From positions 1 to 64,000 of the forward strand of contig JAJFHP010000067.1 of the NCBI GenBank assembly GCA_021775555.1: a stretch of DNA of 64,000 bases, in the 5' to 3' direction. Origin of the DNA: Hyphomicrobiales bacterium. GTDB taxonomy: Bacteria > Pseudomonadota > Alphaproteobacteria > Rhizobiales > Methyloligellaceae. Of this stretch, positions 1 through 6,414 are shown in pieces; the stretch's first letter is position 1; every line of letters begins with the position of its first letter. The translations under genes and the position numbers were made by a program. A model generated the notes under the pieces. It saw only the letters and a list, made by a program, of their open reading frames with translations, did no database searches and was not told the DNA's origin.

Positions 1-373
1 CACAATCTTGGGCGATCGGCCTGTTTAAGCTGGTCCTGTCCAATCAACTAATTGCAAGCCGGTTCAAGGAAAATGTCCGCTTTGGGTCTTAAGTGGACAT
101 TCTGAGGGGTCGCGTTTAATGTCCGCTTTATCCCCGAAAGCGGACATCGCACGGCATAGGCTGGTATGTCTAGTTCGTGTAAATAGAGGACATGCCAAAA
201 AATGTGAAAAACAAGCTATTTCAATGATATAGCGAAAATTGGGTGAGAAGGGGACGTTATCTAACAGATTGATATATAAGGTTAAAAACAGTGTTTTACA
301 CAGTATCTTACACAGTGACATTTGTGGTGCATAATATACAAGCAATATCAATAAGTTAACTCATTGCCTTTCT
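1..373. other. non-coding left edge
   Basis: No credible coding region is seen. The stretch holds two tandem hairpin repeats (73-147) and AT-rich DNA from about 180 to 370 that is poorer in GC than the genes to the right. The only reading frame of note has no homology I recognise, no ribosome site and a composition unlike its neighbours. Since it is followed directly by a tRNA 3' remnant, the AT-rich DNA may be the end of an integrated element lying left of the window; that is inference. Confidence 0.5.
73..147. repeat. two tandem ATGTCCGCTT hairpins
   Basis: Hairpin 1 pairs ATGTCCGCTT (73-82) with AAGTGGACAT (91-100) through one G-T wobble. Hairpin 2 pairs ATGTCCGCTTT (119-129) perfectly with AAAGCGGACAT (137-147). 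The two units share the same stem sequence, so they look like two copies of one short palindromic repeat. I recall similar intergenic ATGTCCGCTT palindromes from rhizobial genomes, but a genome-wide search would be needed to call this a dispersed family. Confidence 0.7.
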
Positions 374-419
374 GACTGAAAATCCGCGTGTCGGTGGTTC
401 GATTCCGCCCCTGGCACCA
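374..419 (+). other. 3' remnant of tRNA-Phe(GAA), probable att scar
   Basis: From 374 the sequence reads like the 3' part of an alphaproteobacterial tRNA-Phe. It has a CTGAAAA anticodon loop with anticodon GAA, a TCCGC stem half, variable region, T arm GGTGG-TTCGATT-CCGCC, then an acceptor strand ending in ACCA. The 5' half is missing: upstream bases neither form a D arm nor pair with the anticodon stem, and the acceptor strand is one base short (CCTGGC before ACCA). A tRNA 3' end next to AT-rich DNA is the usual product of site-specific integration into a tRNA gene, so this is probably an att half-site and not a working tRNA. Confidence 0.75.
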
Positions 420-513
420 ATATTTATGTTTGATATCCAACACCTAAGGTATTCTGAGACTTTCCTGCAGAGAGGCTGGATTGTTGAGCTGTCACCGGAC
501 GTTGTAATCCGAC

Positions 514-1671
514 TTACATCGCTCGCCGCAAACCGTCTTCTACGGCAGTCACGCCGGCGCCGGGGTCAACAGGCCAGCCAAGTTCGGCGAATGTGCGCTC
601 CAGATATTCCAGATCAGTGAGGATGTCGGTATCGCTGCATCCGCCCATCGTGCCGATGCGGATGAGTTTGCCTTTCATATTCTCATTGCGGATGCCTGCA
701 ATGACGGTGTTGAAATTCTGCTTCATGTGGCGCACCACGTCGCCACCATCACGCCCTTCCGGCACTGCAAAAACCACAACAGTATTTGATGCCAGCGGCG
801 CCTTTGTGAAAACAGGCAAGCCGATGGCCTCACCACCAGCCCGCATTGCACTGTTCAACCGGGCGTGACGGGCCAGTACATTCTCCCAGCCCTCTTCATT
901 GATCATGCGCAGGGCTTCACATATTCCAAAAATAAGTGAAATCGGCGAGGTGTAAGGGGTTTCGTTTTTTTCAGCCGCTGCCCGGGCTCTCTTGAAATCC
1001 CAATAAAATCCCGGCCTTGCCTGGCCTCCTTCCATGACGCGCCATGCTTTGTCACTCACGCAGACAAGCCCCGCGCCCGGCGGGCACATCAGTGCCTTTT
1101 GAGATGCCGAAACCACAACATCAACGCCCCATTCATCCTGACGCATTTCCATGCCGCCAAGCCCGCTTACAGAGTCGACTACAAGCAGGGCGGGGGTGTC
1201 TTGCACGACATTGCCAATGGCCTTGAGATCGGCAACCGCGCCGGTCGAGCTTTCATTATGGACCGCCACAACCGCCCGGTAATTTTCCATCTCGAGCTGG
1301 GCTGCAATGGCATCGATTGGGACTGCCTCTCCCCAGGGTGCTGTGAGCTGGTCGGCCTGTCGCCCAAGGCTTTCGATTATTTGCGCGAAGCGTTCGCCAA
1401 ACTGCCCATTGTTGATAATGAGCGCTTTGTCATCCTCACCGAGCACATTGGCGATTGCAGCTTCCATGACCCCGGTACCGGAGCTGGTGCAGAACATCAC
1501 CTGGTTATTGGTGCCAAACAGCGTCTGCGCGCTCCTTGCTGCTTCCTTCATGACTTCATGAAACTCAGGTCCTCGATGGGCAATGATCGGCTGGGTCATC
1601 GCCTTGTAAATACGTTCAGGTACGGGTGTTGGACCGGGGAGGCGGAGACGATAGGGAAGTTGCTCAGACAT
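514..1671 (-). CDS. class V aminotransferase (alanine/serine-glyoxylate type)
   Basis: This is a 385-residue PLP enzyme of aminotransferase class V, the family of alanine-glyoxylate, serine-glyoxylate and (S)-ureidoglycine-glyoxylate aminotransferases. The N-terminal LPGPTPVP and the TSSGTG phosphate-binding turn (about 62-67) are typical. VVDSVSG (about 164-170) carries the Asp that contacts the pyridine nitrogen, and SASQKALMCPPG places the Schiff-base lysine at K192. The ATG at 1671 is preceded by AAGGAG. It is the last gene of a five-gene minus-strand operon, 20 bases after the small hydratase subunit. The amino donor cannot be read from sequence; the context suggests it removes or supplies an amino group in a short-chain acid pathway. 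Confidence 0.88.
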   Translation of the reverse strand: MSEQLPYRLRLPGPTPVPERIYKAMTQPIIAHRGPEFHEVMKEAARSAQTLFGTNNQVMFCTSSGTGVMEAAIANVLGEDDKALIINNGQFGERFAQIIESLGRQADQLTAPWGEAVPIDAIAAQLEMENYRAVVAVHNESSTGAVADLKAIGNVVQDTPALLVVDSVSGLGGMEMRQDEWGVDVVVSASQKALMCPPGAGLVCVSDKAWRVMEGGQARPGFYWDFKRARAAAEKNETPYTSPISLIFGICEALRMINEEGWENVLARHARLNSAMRAGGEAIGLPVFTKAPLASNTVVVFAVPEGRDGGDVVRHMKQNFNTVIAGIRNENMKGKLIRIGTMGGCSDTDILTDLEYLERTFAELGWPVDPGAGVTAVEDGLRRAM

Positions 1672-1691
1672 AAGTTGAGGTTCTCCTTGGG

Positions 1692-2204
1692 CTAAAGGGC
1701 GGGAAAGCCGCCATGTTCGCGAAAGCAGGGCACCAGCCCGCCGGCCATTACGATCGAACGCACGACCGGCGACAATGGGTCGGCTGTGAGTTCCTGGTTT
1801 TTGGATTCGTTCCGCACATTAAATTCCGTGTTGAGATGGATGGAAAGAGTATCGCCTTCTGCGATCTGATCCGTATCGCAGATTACGGGCAGCAGGCCGT
1901 TATTGATGGCGTTGCGGAAATAGGTCCTGGAAAAACTCTTCGCCAGCACGGCGTGGATACCTGCGCCAATAACCACGGTTGCGGCAACTTCCATAGCCGA
2001 TCCACAACCGAAATTCTTGCCCGCGACTAACAGGTCCCCGGGTTTCACGCTGGCGGCGAAATCGGGGTCCAGCGACTCCAGCAAATATGCACGCAGTACT
2101 TCCGGGTCCAGGCTATCTCGCTTGCGGCGCGATGAAATGATGTAGTCAGTGTTGATGTCGTCGCCCAAAATCCTGGCGCGGCCTTGAATGGCGATTTCAC
2201 TCAT
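1692..2204 (-). CDS. aconitase-family hydratase, small (swivel) subunit, LeuD-like
   Basis: This 170-residue protein matches the swivel subunit of isopropylmalate-isomerase-type hydratases. It starts with GDDINTDYI (about 14-22), and its substrate-recognition loop is FGCGSAMEVA (about 65-74). That loop differs from the YLRH-type loop of leucine-pathway enzymes and the SSREHA type of homoaconitase, so a different hydroxy-acid substrate is likely, such as a methyl- or dimethyl-malate. Its start codon overlaps the stop of the large subunit as TGATG, implying translational coupling. Calling it LeuD would over-claim: no other leucine-biosynthesis gene is present and the neighbours look catabolic. 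Confidence 0.85.
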   Translation of the reverse strand: MSEIAIQGRARILGDDINTDYIISSRRKRDSLDPEVLRAYLLESLDPDFAASVKPGDLLVAGKNFGCGSAMEVAATVVIGAGIHAVLAKSFSRTYFRNAINNGLLPVICDTDQIAEGDTLSIHLNTEFNVRNESKNQELTADPLSPVVRSIVMAGGLVPCFREHGGFPAL

Positions 2205-3484
2205 CAGGTCACATCCCTTGGATCGGTAATTCTGCCACTAAGAGCCGCCGCTGCACAGCTCGCGGGAGACGCGAGATAAATGGAAGCATTGGCGTTGCCC
2301 ATGCGGCCTTTAAAGTTGCGGTTTGCGGTCGAAATTACATTGACGCCATCACCGGGAATGGCGCCACAAGTGCCGCAGCATGAGCCGCACCCGGCTGTTT
2401 GAACGATACCCCCCATGCCGATGAATTCAGCAAGAGAACCATCACTGCTTACGTCTTTCAAAATGCTGCGGGAAGCCGGGGTAAAAATCGCCTGCGTGCC
2501 AGACGCGATACCAGAGCCGGTTCGTAAAATCTCAAGCGCCTCGTGAAGATCGCTGGTGCGCCCGCCAGCACAGGTGCCGATATACACCATGTGAATTGGC
2601 ACTTCGTCCACATCGGTAATCGGCACAACATTATCGACGCGGTGGGGCATGGCAATCTGTGGCGCAATGCCGGAGAGATCAAGCGTTACCATGCGGGAAT
2701 AGACTGCATCGCTGTCGGCGCCGGTTGGGTCTCCACTTTCCGCGGTCCGCTCCTCTAGATAGGACGTGGTCACTTCGTCTGAAGGGAAGATGCCGCATTT
2801 GGCACCCATTTCAACTGAGAGATTGGCGAGTAGTGCGCGGTCATCGACAGTCATGGATTTCACGGCGGGTCCATCAAACTCCAGGGCCTGATAGGCCGCG
2901 CCATCTGCACGCAACTTGCCAACCAGTGCGAGTGCCACATCTTTCGTGTGAACCCTGTCGGTGAGTGCTCCCTTCAATTCGACATGGATTGTTTCAGGCA
3001 CGCGGAGCCAAATTTTCCCTGAAATCATCGCCGCGGCAAGATCGGATGAACCCACACCCGTCGCAAACGCATTGAGGCCCCCGCAGGTTACTGTATGGCT
3101 GTCGGCGCCGATGATGAGACTGCCGGGAAGCGCGCGTCCCGTCTCCAGTGCCAGCTGATGGCCAATGCCGTCGCCAACTTTGTAAACGGTGATGTTGCGC
3201 GGCCCGCAAAACTCCCTGATCTGGTCATGAAGTGTTGCTGTTTGCCGGTTCGGTGCGGGCGAATAGTGATCCAGTGCAACCACGATACGCTCAGGATTGG
3301 TGATCTCCTCAGCGCCCATGCGCTCGAAATAGTCAATCGTCATCGGCATCGAGCCGTCCGTGGCCATCAAGTGATCGAGTGTACAAACCACCACGTCTCC
3401 GGCCCGGGCATCTGCACCGGATTTGGCAGAGAGAATTTTCTCGGCAATTGTTTTGCCGAGTGTTTTTGAGGGAGTTTGGCTCAT
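2204..3484 (-). CDS. aconitase-family hydratase, large subunit, LeuC-like
   Basis: A 426-residue catalytic subunit of the aconitase superfamily, which dehydrates and rehydrates hydroxy acids using a [4Fe-4S] cluster. GADSHT (127-132) is the conserved active-site segment. Cluster ligands are C305 in IGTCAGGRT and the pair C366/C369 in AGCGSCCGTC, which has two extra cysteines (C370, C373). The first motif carries AGGR where LeuC has TNSR, again indicating a subfamily outside leucine synthesis. It lies 14 bases after the GntR gene and is coupled to the small subunit. Dimethylmaleate, citramalate or a related C5-C6 acid are possible substrates; this is inference from family and context. Confidence 0.87.
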   Translation of the reverse strand: MSQTPSKTLGKTIAEKILSAKSGADARAGDVVVCTLDHLMATDGSMPMTIDYFERMGAEEITNPERIVVALDHYSPAPNRQTATLHDQIREFCGPRNITVYKVGDGIGHQLALETGRALPGSLIIGADSHTVTCGGLNAFATGVGSSDLAAAMISGKIWLRVPETIHVELKGALTDRVHTKDVALALVGKLRADGAAYQALEFDGPAVKSMTVDDRALLANLSVEMGAKCGIFPSDEVTTSYLEERTAESGDPTGADSDAVYSRMVTLDLSGIAPQIAMPHRVDNVVPITDVDEVPIHMVYIGTCAGGRTSDLHEALEILRTGSGIASGTQAIFTPASRSILKDVSSDGSLAEFIGMGGIVQTAGCGSCCGTCGAIPGDGVNVISTANRNFKGRMGNANASIYLASPASCAAAALSGRITDPRDVT

Positions 3485-3498
3485 GCTATCAGGCTTGA

Positions 3499-4206
3499 CT
3501 ACTTGACCTTGTGCTGGCCGGTGCGTTCATGAAATGCGATTTCCAGGTGCACTAAAAATGCCTTGCGGACATGGTTTTGCGCAGCTGTGTCTGCTGCATC
3601 CGGGTCTCTGTTCTTGATCGCTTCGACGATCTGCCGATGCTCCTCATAAAGTTTGGCCGGCCGGCCTGCCGGAATATATTTTGCGCCCTGCAACATGGAC
3701 ATGGAATCTGACAGGGAATCAAGCGCACGTATCAGGAAGCGGTTGTGGGCTGCGGCATAGATGGATTTATGGAGTTCCCAGTTAATCTGGTTGAACTCAT
3801 GAATTTCGTCATTAACAACCCGCGTCTGCTCCAAAATATATTCCATTGCCTGTATTTCGGAATCGGTCGCGTGCTGTGCGGCAAGACGCGATGCGAATCC
3901 TTCCATGAATTGGCGCATCGCATATAGCTCGGCAACTTCCTGACGGTCCAAGGCGGCAACAACAACGCCGCGTTGTGGTTCGAATTTCAGCAATCCTTCC
4001 GATTGGAGCCGCCGGAATGCTTCGCGTACGGGAGTTCGGCTAACGCCCAGTTGCGCGGTAACATCCGATTCCCGAAGCCGTTCGCCTGCCCGATAGGCGC
4101 CATCGAGTATGAAGCGCTTCACTTCCTGGTGGACATAATCTCCAAGAGGTTGATCGGAGTGTCTTTCCGATGTGTCATCCAGAATAGATTCAGTTTTTGA
4201 AGTCAT
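3499..4206 (-). CDS. GntR-family regulator with FCD ligand domain
   Basis: From the ATG at 4206 this is a 235-residue regulator. A GntR winged helix comes first (helix-turn-helix around the TAQLGVSRTPVREAFRRL segment), followed by an all-helical FCD domain of the FadR/GntR type that senses small organic acids. A longer reading from a TTG at 4230 overlaps the upstream gene by four bases, but the ATG has GAAGGA about four bases upstream and is preferred. It sits inside the operon between the enoyl-CoA hydratase and hydratase genes. It is the natural candidate to bind the TGTATACA palindrome between this operon and the divergent TRAP transporter, coupling uptake to catabolism. Confidence 0.88.
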   Translation of the reverse strand: MTSKTESILDDTSERHSDQPLGDYVHQEVKRFILDGAYRAGERLRESDVTAQLGVSRTPVREAFRRLQSEGLLKFEPQRGVVVAALDRQEVAELYAMRQFMEGFASRLAAQHATDSEIQAMEYILEQTRVVNDEIHEFNQINWELHKSIYAAAHNRFLIRALDSLSDSMSMLQGAKYIPAGRPAKLYEEHRQIVEAIKNRDPDAADTAAQNHVRKAFLVHLEIAFHERTGQHKVK

Positions 4207-4226
4207 GATTCCTTCACAGCTCCGGT

Positions 4227-5021
4227 TCAATGACCGGAATATTTGGGTGGTCGTTTCTCAGCAAAAGCACGCTGTCCTTCGATATAATCTTCGCTCTCGT
4301 AACAGGCTTCTACCACGGACCTGCATAGCTCCAGGTTGCGATGTTCCGGCGCTTTTTCGGCCTCATTCACAATGAGTTTGGCTGCTTTAACCGATAAGGG
4401 CGCATTTCTGGCAACATCACCGGCAAAGTTCTCGACGGCAGTTGAAAGTTCGTCTGTCGGGACTGCGTAATTAATCCAGCCCATGGCCAATGCTTCACTG
4501 GCGCTGTAGAGTTTTCCGGTAGCCAGAATTTCCTTTGCCCTGCGGGCACCCAGATGACGCACCAGGCGATCAACATCAGGCAGGGAATATCCGAGACCAA
4601 GCTTGGCTGGCGTGATGCCAAAGCGGGACTTGTCTGACGCAATCAGAACATCGCAATCCATGGCGACTTCTGCGCCGCCGCCGACACACACGCCATCTAT
4701 CATGGCGATAGTGAGCTTGGGTAAGTTGACCAGAAGATCGAAAGCCCTGCGCATTGCATGGTCATAAGCCTTGCGTCCTTCTGTAGTGGATCGGTGCTCC
4801 CTGAATTCGGAAATGTCGGCCCCGGCGGAAAAGGCTTTACCGCCTGCGCCGCTTAACACCACAACACGCACCTCATTGTCCCGGGTGAATTCCTCCATGG
4901 CATCGCCGATACCGCACCACATGTCAAAGCCGATAGCGTTGCGTTTCTCAGGCTGATTCAGGATCAGATAGCCAATCCCGTCAGCCTTCTTCGAAATCAG
5001 TTTAGCTTGATCAGACGACAC
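4227..5021 (-). CDS. enoyl-CoA hydratase/isomerase family protein
   Basis: A 264-residue crotonase-fold protein. Oxyanion-hole segments AFSAGADI (about 64-71) and VCVGGGAEVA (about 111-120) are intact, and E118 matches the first catalytic glutamate of crotonase. The second catalytic glutamate position falls in ITPAKLGL and is alanine (about A139), so the enzyme may be a hydratase variant, isomerase, hydrolase or lyase and not a standard enoyl-CoA hydratase. It is the first gene of the minus-strand operon, divergent from the TAXI transporter with about 280 bases between. Its stop overlaps the alternative TTG start of the GntR gene. An acyl-CoA step in breakdown of the imported acid is the likely role. 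Confidence 0.88.
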   Translation of the reverse strand: MSSDQAKLISKKADGIGYLILNQPEKRNAIGFDMWCGIGDAMEEFTRDNEVRVVVLSGAGGKAFSAGADISEFREHRSTTEGRKAYDHAMRRAFDLLVNLPKLTIAMIDGVCVGGGAEVAMDCDVLIASDKSRFGITPAKLGLGYSLPDVDRLVRHLGARRAKEILATGKLYSASEALAMGWINYAVPTDELSTAVENFAGDVARNAPLSVKAAKLIVNEAEKAPEHRNLELCRSVVEACYESEDYIEGQRAFAEKRPPKYSGH

Positions 5022-5112
5022 TTAGGTTTGCCTCTTGTGGCAATTGAAACCGGTGATCTCCGTCCTGGACGTTTCACCTTGGTTATAGTTCCAATTGACG
5101 GTCTTTGTTTGC

Positions 5113-5126
5113 AATTGTATACATTA
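5113..5126. promoter_or_regulatory. putative GntR/FCD operator
   Basis: The palindrome TGTATACA (5116-5123), within AATTGTATACATTA, lies between the divergent hydratase operon and the TAXI TRAP genes. FadR-subfamily GntR regulators commonly bind short GT-AC palindromes of this form. It sits about 95 bases upstream of the minus-strand start and 175 bases upstream of the plus-strand start, so one protein could control both directions. Binding by the GntR protein at 3499-4206 is inferred. Confidence 0.5.
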
Positions 5127-5298
5127 GTAGCCATTGAAAAACAATGAGACCAATGGTTCAGAAATTGTTCGGATCGAAAGGCTGTCCAGAACAATAAGCC
5201 GCATAAAAAAACCGGACCGCCAGATCGGTATTTGACCCGTAATTTGGAAAAACATGAGGCAAAGCCTCAGAAAATGAAGAAAGTAGGGAGGAGACATC

Positions 5299-6318
5299 AT
5301 GAAAATAAATGCAGTGGCATACACTGCCGCCCTTGCCACCGCCGTCGCGGCAGGCAGCTTCGCGGCGCAGGCCCAGGATATGAAATTCTTCCGGATTGCT
5401 TCAGGAAGCGCCGGTGGAACCTATTTCCCCATGGCCGGCCTTCTGGCCCAGGTTATTTCAAACCCGCCGGGTGCGCGCACATGCGCCAAGGGCGGCAACT
5501 GTGGCATGGAAGGCCTGGTGGCCATTGCCCAGTCAGCTCATGGATCTGTTGCCAACGTCAATTCGCTCAAGTCTGATCAGATTGAATCCGGCTTTGCCCA
5601 GTCCGACGTGACGTTCTGGGCCTATAACGGCACGGGCCCTTTTAAAGGCAAAGAGCCGCTTAAGAAGCTCTGCGTGCTTGGAAGCCTGTTCGCGGAGCAT
5701 GTTCATGTGGTGGCAGGTGTTGATCGCAAGGTTAAATCCGTGATGGACCTGAAGGGTAAAAAGGTTGCCATGGGTTTGCCGGCATCGGGTGCACTGGTTG
5801 GCGCCCGTCTCGTGGTTGGCTCCTACGGTCTGGATGAAAAGAAAGATTTCACGCCAGAATATGTGAAGTCGAAAACAGGCGCTGACAAGATCCGTGATGG
5901 CCATCTCGATGCCTTCATTACTGTAACGGGATATCCCAATGCTTCCGTCACAGAAATGGCTTCAACCCAGGGTGCGAAGCTCGTCCCCGTTGAAGGAGCA
6001 GCGCGGGATGCTCTCATAAAGAAAGCGCCTTTCTATTCCGCTGATGTGATTCCGGGTGGCACTTATAAAGGCAATCCGAAGGACACCCAGACCGTGACCG
6101 TGAGTGCACTGTGGGTGTCACGCAACAATCTGCCAGCCGATCTTCACTATGGCGTCGTCAAGGGTTTGTTCGGCAACAAGAAGGCCGCCAAGATTTTGTC
6201 CAACGGCCACGCCAAGGGCAAATCGATTACCCTTAAAACGCACAATGTTGGTGTGCCGATTCCTTATTGCGAGGGTGCTGCTAAATTCTACAAAGAAGCC
6301 GGCGTCTACCAAAAATAG
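5299..6318 (+). CDS. TAXI-family TRAP transporter substrate-binding protein
   Basis: A 339-residue periplasmic binding protein. A signal peptide (about 1-25, ending in an AxA site before QDMKF) is followed by SGSAGGTYFPMAG (about 35-47), the signature of TAXI (TRAP-associated extracytoplasmic immunogenic) proteins. The ATG has GGGAGGAG in front. TAXI proteins deliver substrates, often carboxylates, to a fused TRAP permease, and one follows at 6415. The divergent catabolic operon and shared operator suggest the ligand is the acid, or its precursor, degraded by that operon. Confidence 0.93.
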   Translation: MKINAVAYTAALATAVAAGSFAAQAQDMKFFRIASGSAGGTYFPMAGLLAQVISNPPGARTCAKGGNCGMEGLVAIAQSAHGSVANVNSLKSDQIESGFAQSDVTFWAYNGTGPFKGKEPLKKLCVLGSLFAEHVHVVAGVDRKVKSVMDLKGKKVAMGLPASGALVGARLVVGSYGLDEKKDFTPEYVKSKTGADKIRDGHLDAFITVTGYPNASVTEMASTQGAKLVPVEGAARDALIKKAPFYSADVIPGGTYKGNPKDTQTVTVSALWVSRNNLPADLHYGVVKGLFGNKKAAKILSNGHAKGKSITLKTHNVGVPIPYCEGAAKFYKEAGVYQK

Positions 6319-6349
6319 GAACGCCAGCTATCCATAATCGAATTGGCAA

Positions 6350-6377
6350 GACCGGGGGCGGAAAGCCGCCTCCGGTC
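6350..6377 (+). terminator. stem-loop after TAXI binding-protein gene
   Basis: GACCGGGGGCGG (6350-6361) pairs with CCGCCTCCGGTC (6366-6377), giving a 12-bp stem with one G-U pair and a four-base loop, followed by the T-rich run AATTTCTTT. It begins 31 bases after the binding-protein stop and ends 37 bases before the permease ATG. This fits a partial terminator or mRNA-stabilising hairpin that sets binding-protein output above permease output. It also makes a permease start upstream of it unlikely. Confidence 0.7.
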
Positions 6378-6414
6378 AATTTCTTTGCGCATATTTCGCC
6401 GTTGGGGGCGCTTG

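Noticed and set aside
64..351. 95-codon minus-strand frame at the left edge
   Set aside because: It covers the hairpin repeats, has no ribosome site and no recognisable features.
1692..3484. Leucine biosynthesis leuCD
   Set aside because: Loop motifs differ from LeuC and LeuD, and the partners are a crotonase, an aminotransferase and a transporter, not leuA or leuB.
6343..6414. TTG start extending the TRAP permease by 24 residues
   Set aside because: The extension runs through a 12-bp stem-loop and lacks a ribosome site; the ATG at 6415 follows GGGGGCG.
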